From assembly GCA_963931615.1 (NCBI GenBank), contig OZ007032.1, positions 2,356,001-2,420,000 of the forward strand: a stretch of 64,000 bases of DNA. The letters run 5' to 3'. The notes beneath the pieces were generated by a model. That model worked only from the letters and a program-made list of their open reading frames with translations. It made no database searches and had not been told where the DNA came from. The DNA is from Coprenecus sp902388455. GTDB lineage: Bacteria; Bacteroidota; Bacteroidia; Bacteroidales; UBA932. The translations under genes were made by a program, and so were the position numbers. Positions 24,994 through 34,799 of this stretch are shown here, one piece after another; position 1 is the first letter of the stretch; every line of letters starts with the position of its first letter.

Positions 24994-26409
24994 TTACTGT
25001 CTGCCTCCTCCGAGGGAACGGTAGAGGTTAACCGTGGTCTGCAGAAGGAGATATTTGTCGGACACCACATTGAGCTGGGCCGTCAGCAGTGACTGACGGG
25101 CTGTCAGCACCTCCAGGTAGGTCATTCCGGTACTCTTCTGATAAAGGTACTCGGCCGTCTGTACGGAACGCTCGAGGTCCGTCATCTGGGAAGTATGCTT
25201 CTGAAGCATCTCGTCGTATATCTCGAGAGCGTAGAGGTTGTTGTTCACCTCCTCTCCTGCATCGAGCAGAGCCTGTTTGTAGCTCAGTTTGGCTATCTCC
25301 TCCTCAGCCTTCGCGACACGCAGGTTGGAGGTCAGCTGTCCCTTGTTGAATATGGGCTGGGCGAGCTGGGCAAGGGCCGATACAATCAGACCGCCGGGGT
25401 TGAGAATCGCCTGTCCCACACTGTTGGTCCATCCGGCGCTGCCAGAAAGGGTAAGCTTGGGATAGAAGGCCGAACGGGCCTGATTGGTCGAATAGTAGGC
25501 ACTGGCCAGAGCCATCTCGGCCTGATAGACATCGGGACGGTTCGAAAGCAGCTCCAGAGGAACTCCTACTGAGAAATCCTGAGGCAGGGTCTGCTCGTCG
25601 AGAGTGCCTCTCTCTATCTTAGTGTACACCGAGCCGAGGATGGAGCAGAGGGCGTTCTCCGCCTCCTGACGCTGGCGCTTCATATCTGCCATCGAAGCCT
25701 CCAAGCCGTAGAGCTGGGCGCGGGACTGGGTGACTGCATTTTCATTGACACGGCCGACCTTGAGCATTGCCTCCATACTGCGGATCTGCTCCGCCCAGAG
25801 GGTCACATTCTCCTCACTGACACGGACCTGTTCGTCCAGCATCAGCAGGGAATAATAGGCATTGGCCACTGTGGCGATGAGCTGGGAGCGGACTGCCTGG
25901 CGGTAAGCCTCCTGCTGGAGAAGGGCAGCCTGAGCTCCGCGCTTGGCGTTGAGCAGCGAGCCGAAGAGGTCGATGTCCCAGCTGACGGAGAGTCCGGCAT
26001 TGTAGGTCCAGGTTCCGTTGGTGGTGACATTGCCCTGATTGTCGGCAAGGGTGTAGTTGTATCCGCCCTGAGGGCCGAGGTTCAGCGAAGGAGAATAAGC
26101 CCACTTCGAGGCTTTCAGACGGGCCTGGGCCTGCTCCACTCTGAGAGCGGCACTGAGCAGGTCAGTATTGTTGTCCAGAGCGGTGCGGATGAGTTCCTGC
26201 AGGTAAGGATCGGTGAACATTTCCTCCCAGGGCATATATCCGAAGGAAGTGCTGTCCTCCGCAGCCCGGGCATCCTCTTCGGGGGAGACCAGCTCCGCGC
26301 GGTAGAGGCTGTCCATGGGAACTACATCCTCAGGCCTCTGGTACTTGCGGTAGATGGAGCAGCTGCTGACCACTGCCACCGCGGCTATTGTAAGTATTAT
26401 CTTTCTCAT
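24994..26409 (-). CDS. RND efflux outer membrane lipoprotein (TolC/OprM, NodT family)
   Basis: The protein has 471 residues with a lipoprotein signal ending VVSSC. Two OEP repeats are typical of this family, each with long helices (ALDNNTDLLSAALRVEQAQAR and the corresponding ALASAYYSTNQARSAFYPKLTLSGS later). The protein forms the trimeric exit duct of a tripartite pump. Its ATG overlaps the permease stop by 4 bp. Order adaptor, permease, duct is the usual efflux operon. Confidence 0.92.
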   Translation of the reverse strand: MRKIILTIAAVAVVSSCSIYRKYQRPEDVVPMDSLYRAELVSPEEDARAAEDSTSFGYMPWEEMFTDPYLQELIRTALDNNTDLLSAALRVEQAQARLKASKWAYSPSLNLGPQGGYNYTLADNQGNVTTNGTWTYNAGLSVSWDIDLFGSLLNAKRGAQAALLQQEAYRQAVRSQLIATVANAYYSLLMLDEQVRVSEENVTLWAEQIRSMEAMLKVGRVNENAVTQSRAQLYGLEASMADMKRQRQEAENALCSILGSVYTKIERGTLDEQTLPQDFSVGVPLELLSNRPDVYQAEMALASAYYSTNQARSAFYPKLTLSGSAGWTNSVGQAILNPGGLIVSALAQLAQPIFNKGQLTSNLRVAKAEEEIAKLSYKQALLDAGEEVNNNLYALEIYDEMLQKHTSQMTDLERSVQTAEYLYQKSTGMTYLEVLTARQSLLTAQLNVVSDKYLLLQTTVNLYRSLGGGRQ

Positions 26410-29400
26410 AATGATGCTTCTCTTTCCTCCTTTCTTTTACCCATTACCTTCTCCTCCACATACTGGAAGATGACGAAGAACATAGGTGTTATGAACATAA
26501 GGGCTATGGTTCCGACCACCATACCGCCGGCAGTGCCCACACCGAGGGAGCGGTAACCGTTGGCGCCTACTCCGGAAGCGGTGATCAGAGGGAGCAGACC
26601 GATAACCATGGTGAGCACGGTCATGAGCACGGGCCTGAGTCGGACACCGGCTGCCGATAGGGCTGCGGCGCTGAGGCTCATGCCCATCTTGCGGCGCTGG
26701 GTACCGTACTCGGTAATCAGAATCGCCGTCTTGGAGAGCAGTCCGATCAGCATGATCATTCCGACTTGAGTGTAGATGTTGCTCTCAAGGCCCCACATCT
26801 TGGTGAACATATAGCTGCCCATCAGACCAAAAGGCACGGAGCAAAGCACCGCGAGCGGCAGGAAGAGACTCTCGTACAGACCGGCGAGGATGAGGTAGAT
26901 GAAAATCACGCAGATGACGTAGACGATGGCCGTAGTGTTGGACTCGGCCAGCTCGGCCTCCTCACGGGTCATACCGGAGAACTCGTATCCGAATCCTGTA
27001 GGCAGGGCCTCCTGGCTTACCTCCTCGATGGCCTGGATGATGTCTCCGGAGCTGTAGCCGGGGTTAGGCATACCCTGAACTGTAATCGAGGTGAACATAT
27101 TGAAGCGGTTGAGCACCTCTGCTCCGTATATCTTTCTCATCGTGACGAACTGGCTTACGGGAGCCATACCGTTGGATGTCCTGACGTAGATATCATCGAG
27201 GGACTGCATGTTGTCCCTGTATTCGACAGGAGCCTGGAGCATGACACGGTAGAGCTTGGTGAAGCGGTTGAAGTTCGATACGTACATACTTCCGTAGTAA
27301 CCGGAGATGACCGAGAGCACGGCGTCTGTGGTAGTACCGGCACGGATACACTTGGCGGCGTCCACATCCAGCTCGTACTGAGGGAAGTTGGAGCTGAAGG
27401 AGGTGTAGGCCAGCTGCACCTCGGGCCTCTGGTTGAGGGCATCGATGAACTGATGGGTAACTGTCTCAAGAGCGTCGATACCGCGGCCCGAGCGGTCCTG
27501 CAGGTCGACGAAGAAGCTGTTACCTGTACCGTAACCGGAAATCATAGGAGGCGCGAAGATGAAGATCTGGGCGTTGGTGATATGGGCCGTGTTGGCGTAG
27601 ATCTTCTCGATGACGGCGGTGTTGCTGTGCTCCTTTCCCTCACGCTGGTCCCAGGGTTTGAGACGGACCATCATCATGGCGTGGGAGGCACCGCTTCCTG
27701 AGAAGGAGAAACCGGCCACCTGGTTGTAGGTCTGTATCTCCTCGATACCGCTGATGCTCTTCTGCATCTCGGTGAGGATGTCGTTGGTCTCGGCCAGAGT
27801 AGTACCGGGAGCGGCGTCCACACTGATGAAGAGGGAACCGGTATCCTCGTTGGGCACCAGGGAGGTCTTGGCCGTAGCCATGAAGTACACGAGCAGGCCG
27901 CAGGCTGCTACGAGCAGGCTGACACCGACCCATTTGTGCTTGATGAAGAACTTTACGCCGTATTTGTACTTAGTGATCAGACGGCCGAAGGAAGTCTCGA
28001 ACGCGATGCGGAACTTGGTCGAGAACTGCTTGGGCTTCTGGCCCGGAACTACTATTTCGTTAGGTTTGAGGATGATGGCGCAGAGTGCGGGGGACAGGGT
28101 CAGGGCGTTGATAGCCGAGAAACCCACCGCTGCCGCCATGGTAAGACCGAACTGCTTGTAGAACAGACCGGAAGTACCTCCAAGGAAGGATACGGGGATA
28201 AACACTGCCATGAAGACCAGTGTCGCCGAGATTACGGCTGCAGACACGCCCTCCACACCGTCAACTGCGGCCTTGTACGGAGAGCGGTAACCCATGTCGA
28301 AGCGTGCCTGCACCGCTTCGACCACAATGATTGCATCGTCGACTACCGTACCGATAACCAATATCAATGCGAAGAGGGTGATGAGGTTGATCGTGAAGCC
28401 GGCCACTATCAGGAAGGCGAAGGTGGCAATCAGCGCGACGAAGATACATATCGTAGGGATGAGGGTGGATCTGGGGTTCTGCAGGAAGACGTACACCACC
28501 AGAATCACGAGGAGAAGGGTCTCGAAGAGGGTCTTGATCACCTCGTTGATGGAGGCATCGAGGAAGTCCTTGGTACTCATGATGTCCACGAGCTCCACTC
28601 CCTTAGGCAGGTCTGCCTTCACTGTCTCCAGGTAAGCATCGATCTCCTTGATGATCTCGTTGGCGTTACTGCCGGCGGTCTGGTTGATCATACAGCTCAC
28701 ACCGGGAGCACCCTTCACACGGCCCTCGAAATTATAGGAGAGGGCACCCAGCTCTATGTCAGCAATATCCTTCAGCCTCAGAACACGGCCGTCTTCGTAG
28801 GCCTTGATGACTATCTCTCCGAACTCCTCTTCGGTAGACAGACGGCCCTTGTAGCGGAGGGTATACTGAAAAACATTGTCCGAGTTCTCTCCGATAGCAC
28901 CGGTGGACGCCTCGATGTTCTGACTGGCCAGAGCCGCACTCACATCGCTGGGCACCAGCTCGTAGCGGGCCATCAGGTCGGGCTTCATCCAGATACGCAT
29001 GGCGTAGTCACCGCCCATGACGTTACAGTCACCGACGCCGGAGATACGCTGAATCTGAGGCTTTACGTTGATGGAAAGGTAGTTGGTAAGGAAGGTCTCG
29101 TCATATGTGCCGTCAGGAGACACCAGGGCGAATACCTTCAGGGTACTGCTCTGACGCTTGGACACCTCGACACCGACCCTGGTAACCTCGGCCGGAAGGA
29201 GGGATGTGGCCCTGGACACACGGTTCTGCACGTTCACAGATGCCATGTCAGGGTCAATACCCTGTTTGAAATACACCGTGATGGAAGCACTTCCCGAGTT
29301 ACTTGCCTCGGAAGTCATGTAGGTCATGTTCTCCACACCGTTGATGGCCTCCTCGAGGGGGGCAATCACGGCGTTCTGCACGGCCGTCGCGTTCGCACCG

Positions 29401-29552
29401 CTGTAGGTGGTCGATACGCGGATAGTAGGAGGTGCTATGTCCGGGTACTGCTCCACAGGCAGCATCGCAAGTCCGATGATGCCGACCAGCACCAGGAAGA
29501 TGGAAATAGCGACCGACAGGATGGGCCGGTCGATAAACGTTTTAAGATTCAT
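26406..29552 (-). CDS. RND efflux permease, HAE1/AcrB type
   Basis: The protein has 1048 residues and twelve membrane helices in the usual 1 + 5 + 1 + 5 arrangement, with two large periplasmic loops. The start FIDRPILSVAISIFLVLVG and the helix-4 motif with paired aspartates (GTVVDDAIIVVEA) that carries protons are present. So are the second-half motifs (VGMIMLIGLLSKTAILI). The protein exports drugs, bile salts or detergents. It lies 5 bp downstream of the adaptor gene. Confidence 0.95.
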   Translation of the reverse strand: MNLKTFIDRPILSVAISIFLVLVGIIGLAMLPVEQYPDIAPPTIRVSTTYSGANATAVQNAVIAPLEEAINGVENMTYMTSEASNSGSASITVYFKQGIDPDMASVNVQNRVSRATSLLPAEVTRVGVEVSKRQSSTLKVFALVSPDGTYDETFLTNYLSINVKPQIQRISGVGDCNVMGGDYAMRIWMKPDLMARYELVPSDVSAALASQNIEASTGAIGENSDNVFQYTLRYKGRLSTEEEFGEIVIKAYEDGRVLRLKDIADIELGALSYNFEGRVKGAPGVSCMINQTAGSNANEIIKEIDAYLETVKADLPKGVELVDIMSTKDFLDASINEVIKTLFETLLLVILVVYVFLQNPRSTLIPTICIFVALIATFAFLIVAGFTINLITLFALILVIGTVVDDAIIVVEAVQARFDMGYRSPYKAAVDGVEGVSAAVISATLVFMAVFIPVSFLGGTSGLFYKQFGLTMAAAVGFSAINALTLSPALCAIILKPNEIVVPGQKPKQFSTKFRIAFETSFGRLITKYKYGVKFFIKHKWVGVSLLVAACGLLVYFMATAKTSLVPNEDTGSLFISVDAAPGTTLAETNDILTEMQKSISGIEEIQTYNQVAGFSFSGSGASHAMMMVRLKPWDQREGKEHSNTAVIEKIYANTAHITNAQIFIFAPPMISGYGTGNSFFVDLQDRSGRGIDALETVTHQFIDALNQRPEVQLAYTSFSSNFPQYELDVDAAKCIRAGTTTDAVLSVISGYYGSMYVSNFNRFTKLYRVMLQAPVEYRDNMQSLDDIYVRTSNGMAPVSQFVTMRKIYGAEVLNRFNMFTSITVQGMPNPGYSSGDIIQAIEEVSQEALPTGFGYEFSGMTREEAELAESNTTAIVYVICVIFIYLILAGLYESLFLPLAVLCSVPFGLMGSYMFTKMWGLESNIYTQVGMIMLIGLLSKTAILITEYGTQRRKMGMSLSAAALSAAGVRLRPVLMTVLTMVIGLLPLITASGVGANGYRSLGVGTAGGMVVGTIALMFITPMFFVIFQYVEEKVMGKRKEEREASL

Positions 29553-29557
29553 ATCCC

Positions 29558-30694
29558 TTATTCTCCTTTATTAGAATTAGAGCCGGCCTCCACAGGTGTA
29601 CCGGCGATGGGAGTGCCCTCCCTGAGCAGACCGGCACCCTCGGAGACGATTACGTCGCCGGTATTCAGGCCGCTCTCCACCACATACTCCTTACCGTCAT
29701 TGATCTTGAACACCTTAATCTCCGTGGAGACAGCCTTGCCGTCCACTACCTTATATACATAGATCTTGTCCTGTATCTCGTAGGTGGCTGTCTGGGGAAT
29801 CACTATGCAGTTGTTCCTGTCGTAGGAAATATTGACACGTCCCGAGCTGCCGCTCATCAGACGTCCGCCCTCATTATCGAACACCGCCCTGAGGCTCACT
29901 GTACCGGTACCGCGGTCCACGATACGGCTGATCACGTCGATACGTCCCTCCTGCTCATAGAGAGTTCCGTCGGTCAGAGTCAGGGATACAGGCTGGAAAG
30001 AGGCTATAGTGTTGTCGATAGAACCGTACTGGCGGGTCATCGAAAGCACCTCCTTCTCGGGCAGGGAGAAGTAGACGTACATCTCGGAGTTGTCGGACAC
30101 GCTGATCAGAGGCTCCGCCATAGACGAGCTCACGAGGGCGCCTACCCTGACGGATGTCATGCCGGCCGAGCCGTTGACAGGACTTTTGACGATAGCGTAG
30201 GACAGGTTCTGGGCCGCGCTGGCCTCGGCTGCCTCCGCCTGACGGAGAGCCGCCACCGCACTGTTGTACGAGTTGCGGGCGGTCTGAAGCTCAAAATCGG
30301 AGATGACCTTCTCTGCATACAGGTCCTCGCTGCCCTCCAGCGAGAGCTTCGCTGTGGCGAGCTGGGCCTCGGCCGTGGCTACTGCCGCCTTAGCCTGCCT
30401 GTATGAAGCCGCATAGGGAATGGTGTCGATAACGAACAGTGTCTGTCCCTTTTTCACCTTGGCTCCTTCTTTGACCAAAACATCGGTAATGAAGCCGGAC
30501 ACCTGAGGTCTCACCTCCACGTCCTGCTTTCCCTCGATTACCGCTGAATAACTGACAGACAGTGTCCTGTCCTCAGGAGAAACCTTCAAAAGCGGATATG
30601 TCACCGCCTCTTTCTGACCCTCGGCTTTCTGCTTGCATGACACCATGCTCAAAACAGCCAGAAAGCTTACAGCCGCTATTTTCAGATACTGCAT
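29558..30694 (-). CDS. RND efflux periplasmic adaptor (membrane fusion protein)
   Basis: The protein has 378 residues with a lipoprotein signal ending SMVSC. A lipoyl/biotinyl half-motif (VRPQVSGFITDVLVKEGAKV) is followed by a helical hairpin (about 95-155), the second lipoyl half (YAIVKSPVNGSAGMTSVRVG), a beta-barrel and a membrane-proximal domain. It links permease and outer membrane duct. It is the first gene of the efflux operon, divergent from the pullulanase gene, with 118 bp between starts. No TetR regulator is adjacent. Confidence 0.93.
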   Translation of the reverse strand: MQYLKIAAVSFLAVLSMVSCKQKAEGQKEAVTYPLLKVSPEDRTLSVSYSAVIEGKQDVEVRPQVSGFITDVLVKEGAKVKKGQTLFVIDTIPYAASYRQAKAAVATAEAQLATAKLSLEGSEDLYAEKVISDFELQTARNSYNSAVAALRQAEAAEASAAQNLSYAIVKSPVNGSAGMTSVRVGALVSSSMAEPLISVSDNSEMYVYFSLPEKEVLSMTRQYGSIDNTIASFQPVSLTLTDGTLYEQEGRIDVISRIVDRGTGTVSLRAVFDNEGGRLMSGSSGRVNISYDRNNCIVIPQTATYEIQDKIYVYKVVDGKAVSTEIKVFKINDGKEYVVESGLNTGDVIVSEGAGLLREGTPIAGTPVEAGSNSNKGE

Positions 30695-30738
30695 ATTGTA
30701 TAACTCTTTAAAAATTTCTGAGACTGCGCTAGCAATAA

Positions 30739-30770
30739 TTGTGCCTAATCCAAGAAATTTCCTAAATTTG
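30739..30770 (+). promoter_or_regulatory. Promoter of pullulanase gene
   Basis: TTG at 30739-30741 and TAAATTTG at 30763-30770 with a 21-bp spacer fit the Bacteroidetes consensus. The start codon follows 42 bp later. Confidence 0.5.
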
Positions 30771-30812
30771 CACCTATATTTCTCTTTTTGACATACAACA
30801 GTTTAACACGCT

Positions 30813-32900
30813 ATGAAACACAAGTGTTTACGCCCCTGCCTACTGGCCTTTGCCGCAGCCCCTCTGACACTTGGCTGCACCGTATCCTCCGACCAATTCC
30901 CCCCGAAAGAGGGCTCTCTCCAGGAACTCAGCTACACCCCCGCCAGTTCCCATTTTTCCCTATGGGCCCCGACCACTGATTCCGCCCGCGTCCTGCTCTA
31001 TGAGGAGGGTCTCGGGGGACAGCCATACGAGGTCATCGAGATGAATAAAAATGCCGCTGACGGCTCCTGGAGCGCTGTCGTCGAGGGAGACCTCGAAGGC
31101 CGGTTCTACACCTTCAGGGTCAATGTCTCAGGCCGGTGGCTCGAGGAGACTCCCGGCATCTTCGCAACTGCGGTGGGAGTCAACGGGCAGCGTGCCGCCG
31201 TCGTGGATTTCAACGCCACCGACCCCGAGGGCTGGGCGGAGGACCGCCGCCCGGAGCTCCGCTCATTTGCAGATGCAGTGGTATATGAGATGCACCACAG
31301 GGATTTCTCCATCTCCGGCAATTCCGGCATATCCCCTGAGCACCGCGGCAAGTTCCTGGCTCTGACCGAGAGCGGAACACGCGGACCCCGCGGCGTGCGT
31401 ACAGGAGTGGACCACCTCGTGGAACTGGGCGTGACCCATGTGCACATCCTCCCCTCATTCGACTACGCCTCCGTGGACGAGACCCGTCTGGAGGACAATG
31501 TCTACAACTGGGGCTATGACCCGGTGAACTACAACGTACCCGACGGCTCCTATTCCACCGACCCCTACGACCCTGCCTGCCGCATCAGGGAATTCAAGGA
31601 AATGGTCCAGGCCCTGCACAAAGCCGGAATACGGGTAGTGCTCGACGTAGTGTACAACCATGTGGCCGACGCCGCATCCCACGCCTTCGAGCGTACCGTA
31701 CCCGGATACTTCTTCCGCATGAGGGAGGACGGCAGCTTCGCGGACGGCTCGGCATGCGGCAACGAGACAGCTTCCGAGAAGGAAATGATGCGCCGCTACA
31801 TGGTCGAATCCGTCTGCTGGTGGGCCGAGGAATACCACATTGACGGCTTCCGCTTCGATCTGATGGGCATACACGACATAGAGACCATGAATGCCATACG
31901 CTCGGCTCTGTACGATATAGATTCTTCGATACTAATCTATGGTGAGGGCTGGGCCGCCTCCGCTCCCCTGTATGACGGGAAACTGCTGGCCATGAAGGCC
32001 AACACCTGGGAAATGCCGGGTATAGCGGCATTCTCCGACGAGATGCGCGATGCCCTCCGCGGCCCGTTCAGCGATGACTCGCAGGCAGGCTTCCTCGGAG
32101 GCGTGCAGGGGCTGGAGGAAAGTGTCAAATTCGGAGTGGCTGGAGCGATATGGCATCCGGACGTGGACTTCGCAGACGTCAACTACTCCGACACTTGCTG
32201 GGCTTCTGAGCCTTCACAGATGATCTCGTACATCTCCTGTCACGACGACATGTGTCTGCGTGACAGACTTCACGCCTCCCTGCCTGGCATATCCGAAGAC
32301 GAGCTGCTGAGGCTGGACAAACTCGGCCAGACCGTAGTATTCACATCCCAGGGCATACCTTTCATATATGCAGGCGAGGAACTTTTCCGCACAAAACAGG
32401 GAGTGCACAACAGCTACAACAGTCCCGACGCCATCAACGCCATCGACTGGAGCTTCAAGGCCAGATATGCTGACCTCTACGACTACTACCGCGGACTCAT
32501 CGCCCTGCGCAAGGCCCATCCCGCCTTCCGCCTCGGAGACGCAGACCTGGTACAGGAACATCTGGAATTTCTGGATGCGCCTGAGGGAGTGGTGGCATGG
32601 AGACTCACCGGGCACGCCGGCGGAGATCCCTGCGAGGAACTCGTTGTGATCATCAACTCGCGCAAAGAGCCCGTAAGCATAGACATCCCGGACTGGAAAG
32701 CTGCTTCGGACAGCAACGACAGCGCAACATCCACTGAGGGAGATACTGCGGACAGCAACGGCTCAATGTCGGAGAACGGCCCTGAGCACCGCTACACAGT
32801 CTACTGCAGGGACGGCCGCATCTCCGCAGACGGTCTCGGCACCATAACCGGTCCCGTTCTGAGTGTAGGCCCCCAGCAGGCCCTCATCATCGGCCGATAG
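30813..32900 (+). CDS. pulA: Type I pullulanase (GH13), lipoprotein
   Basis: The protein has 695 residues, with a lipoprotein signal ending TLGC. A CBM48-like N-terminal domain (about 45-140, HFSLWAPTTDSARVLLY) is followed by the GH13 catalytic barrel. Its type I pullulanase signature YNWGYDP lies at about 230, then VVLDVVYNHVAD, GFRFDLMGIHD (nucleophile Asp) and YGEGWA (acid/base Glu). The C-terminal beta domain holds an unusual S/D/N/T-rich insertion at about 630-655. It hydrolyses alpha-1,6 branches in pullulan, glycogen or starch at the cell surface. No sus genes are adjacent. A 105-bp repeat array begins about 90 bp downstream. Confidence 0.9.
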   Translation: MKHKCLRPCLLAFAAAPLTLGCTVSSDQFPPKEGSLQELSYTPASSHFSLWAPTTDSARVLLYEEGLGGQPYEVIEMNKNAADGSWSAVVEGDLEGRFYTFRVNVSGRWLEETPGIFATAVGVNGQRAAVVDFNATDPEGWAEDRRPELRSFADAVVYEMHHRDFSISGNSGISPEHRGKFLALTESGTRGPRGVRTGVDHLVELGVTHVHILPSFDYASVDETRLEDNVYNWGYDPVNYNVPDGSYSTDPYDPACRIREFKEMVQALHKAGIRVVLDVVYNHVADAASHAFERTVPGYFFRMREDGSFADGSACGNETASEKEMMRRYMVESVCWWAEEYHIDGFRFDLMGIHDIETMNAIRSALYDIDSSILIYGEGWAASAPLYDGKLLAMKANTWEMPGIAAFSDEMRDALRGPFSDDSQAGFLGGVQGLEESVKFGVAGAIWHPDVDFADVNYSDTCWASEPSQMISYISCHDDMCLRDRLHASLPGISEDELLRLDKLGQTVVFTSQGIPFIYAGEELFRTKQGVHNSYNSPDAINAIDWSFKARYADLYDYYRGLIALRKAHPAFRLGDADLVQEHLEFLDAPEGVVAWRLTGHAGGDPCEELVVIINSRKEPVSIDIPDWKAASDSNDSATSTEGDTADSNGSMSENGPEHRYTVYCRDGRISADGLGTITGPVLSVGPQQALIIGR

Positions 32901-32990
32901 CCTACGTCAGACATGATTGTACTCTCCCGTCTGAGAGATTGACCGACCTCTTCTCCTCAACCGTACCGCAATCTACCGCAATCAACCGTA

Positions 32991-33556
32991 CCGCAATGGC
33001 AGCATTTCCCGACATTCACTGCCGTTGCGGTATTGCATATCCGAGGCGACCCCGACCACAAGCCTTCTGAAGCACATCCCGACTGACGCCCCTTTCCGCA
33101 ACGGCACCATTTCCCGAAATTTACTGCCGTTGCGGTATCGCATATCCGAGGCGACCCCGACCACAAGCCTTCTGAAGCACATCCCGACTGACGCCCCTTT
33201 CCGCAACGGCACCGTTTCCCGGGATTCACTGCCGTTGCGGTATCGCGCATCCGAGGCGACCCCGACCACAAGCCTTCTGAAGCACATCTCGATTGCCGCC
33301 CATTTCCGCAACGGCATCGTTTCCCGGAATTCACTGCCGTTGCGGTATCGCGAATCCGAGGCGACCCCGACCACAAGCCTTCTGAAGCACATCTCGATTG
33401 CCGCCCATTTCCGCAACGGCATCGTTTCCCGGAATTCACTGCCGTTGCGGTATCGCGAATCCGAGGCGACCCCGACCACAAGCCTTCTGAAGCACATCCC
33501 GACTGACGCCCCCTTTCCGCAACGGCACCATTTCTCGGGATTCACTGCCGTTGCGG
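32991..33556. repeat. Tandem array of 105-bp palindrome-bearing repeats (array 1)
   Basis: The right arm GCCGTTGCGG recurs at 33021, 33126, 33231, 33336, 33441 and 33547, which gives a period of 105 bp (106 for the last). In each unit it pairs perfectly with CCGCAACGGC 20 bases earlier; only the first left arm (32991-33000) is imperfect. The loop itself contains short palindromes such as ATTTCCCGAAAT. The 65-bp remainder of the unit is almost invariant. The open frames through the array result from the multiple-of-three period and look non-coding. Confidence 0.9.
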
Positions 33557-33656
33557 AATTCAGGACCGGTAGGCGACTTCGGTTTTACCTATGCAATGGT
33601 AGGTTGGGGCGCAGTGCAAATGTTCAAAACACTCATATTCAAACATTTATCATTAC

Positions 33657-33702
33657 AACGAAATCTTTTCGGCTATTTTCTTGTGGCCGAAAAGATTTCG
33701 TT
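33657..33702. repeat. Perfect 17-bp hairpin flanked by short direct repeats
   Basis: Arm 33657-33673 is the exact reverse complement of 33686-33702, with a 12-nt loop. ATCATTACAACG at 33649-33660 and ATCATTTCAACG at 33703-33714 form a direct repeat around it. There is no U tract on either side, so it is not an ordinary terminator. Confidence 0.7.
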
Positions 33703-33714
33703 ATCATTTCAACG

Positions 33715-34564
33715 CTCTGACTGTCAACCATATCCAATAAAAGGCCGCTACTGTACTTACCGTTACAGCTTTACGCACGATGCCCGGGACGGCCAAGATG
33801 GTTTCGACAATTCAGACAGTCAGGGGGCAGCAGGAATAATCGGAAGAGTCAGATAGCCTGTGGCCTGTACAAGTCGGAACACCACTAGGAACAGCCGGAG
33901 AGTTACACACCCTTCATTTTGACTTACCGTGCTCAGATAGCACACAACAGACTGCTAACAAGGACAAACAACTGATTTGTTACACACATTCTTGACCTTG
34001 ATGGGTGATGGCGAGGGAACAGCATAAAGTCTCAAATAATATTGTTTTTAACACTTGTTTCCAAAGATATAATTCGACTTCTTAACTGAAAAACGAAAGC
34101 CGCCTCTACAAGGTTACTTTCCTCGCGATATTCTGCATAATGATTATCTGCATACTTACCTCTCACAGCTTCTGGTCTTCTGAAGCCTCAGCAGTTTCAT
34201 GTATCAACCTAATCGCAGTGACATTAGACCTTTGACCACAGCATGGCGGCAGTCCATAATCGACCCGACTAAGATTTTATCGAACGACAAGCAGCTATCC
34301 TCAGGACTCGTTCAGAAAGAACTGTGCCGTGACCGGGCTGACTCGTTCAGAAAGAACTGTGCGGAGAGCGATCTGAATGCATTTTGAACGAATGTACTTC
34401 GTGGTGCACATGAAAGAAAAACATCCTTGTAAATCAGGCTATTGCAAAACGCACTGCACATCCGCCCTCTATTGAGACAGGCCAAATGTGCAGCAGTATT
34501 TGCAGACCACTGATTTTCAATTAGTTGAAATCCAGAGTGCACCCCGAAGTAAATTCGTTAAAGC
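33715..34564. other. Gene-free AT-richer stretch
   Basis: No convincing coding frame was found on either strand in this 850-bp stretch; the open frames are short, lack ribosome binding sites and resemble nothing known. GTTACACAC occurs twice (about 33902 and 33979). A 23-bp direct repeat with 35-bp period lies at 34305-34362. It may be decayed DNA. Confidence 0.5.
34305..34362. repeat. 23-bp direct repeat, 35-bp period
   Basis: The stretch 34305-34327 (containing CTCGTTCAGAAAGAACTG) is repeated exactly at 34340-34362. It lies in the gene-free region downstream of array 1. Confidence 0.7.
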
Positions 34565-34720
34565 GGCTCTCCGGTGCATGTAACGAGGGTGAGCGTCCCC
34601 TACTCCTTCGGAAGGAGTACAGGATAGATTTTCGGAGAAAATGGCTCTCTGGCGCATGTAACGAGGGGGAGCGTCCCCTAGTCCTTCGGAAGGAGTGAAG
34701 GATAGGTTTTCGGCGAAAAT
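34565..34720. repeat. Two 78-bp direct repeats with internal hairpin
   Basis: Copies 34565-34642 and 34643-34720 are about 88% identical by eye. Each contains CTCCTTCGGAAGGAG, which folds into a small stem-loop, and a conserved GCATGTAACGAGGG stretch. They lie about 80 bp from the 3' end of the phzF-like gene. Confidence 0.7.
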
Positions 34721-34799
34721 GGCTTTAGGAGAGGTTAGTTAGGATAGGTTCCTTGCGGCCTAGGGATATTTTGGCAGACAGGAATCAGAAACAATCATG

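Noticed and set aside
27936..29762. 608-codon open frame antisense to the RND permease and adaptor genes
   Set aside because: It crosses two well-supported genes on the other strand and encodes a histidine/glycine-rich sequence typical of shadow frames.
32991..33556. CRISPR array
   Set aside because: Units are 105 bp and nearly identical throughout; there are no short repeats with unique spacers and no cas genes.
33025..33720. Long open frames on both strands through array 1, with repeated 35-residue peptides
   Set aside because: The 105-bp period is a multiple of three, so an open unit stays open in several frames at once. There is no ribosome site, the last unit is 106 bp, and palindromic DNA explains the conservation.
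33902..33987. Two GTTACACAC words as ends of an insertion sequence
   Set aside because: They are in direct, not inverted, orientation, only about 70 bp apart, and the same word occurs elsewhere (for example near 41572); no transposase trace was found.
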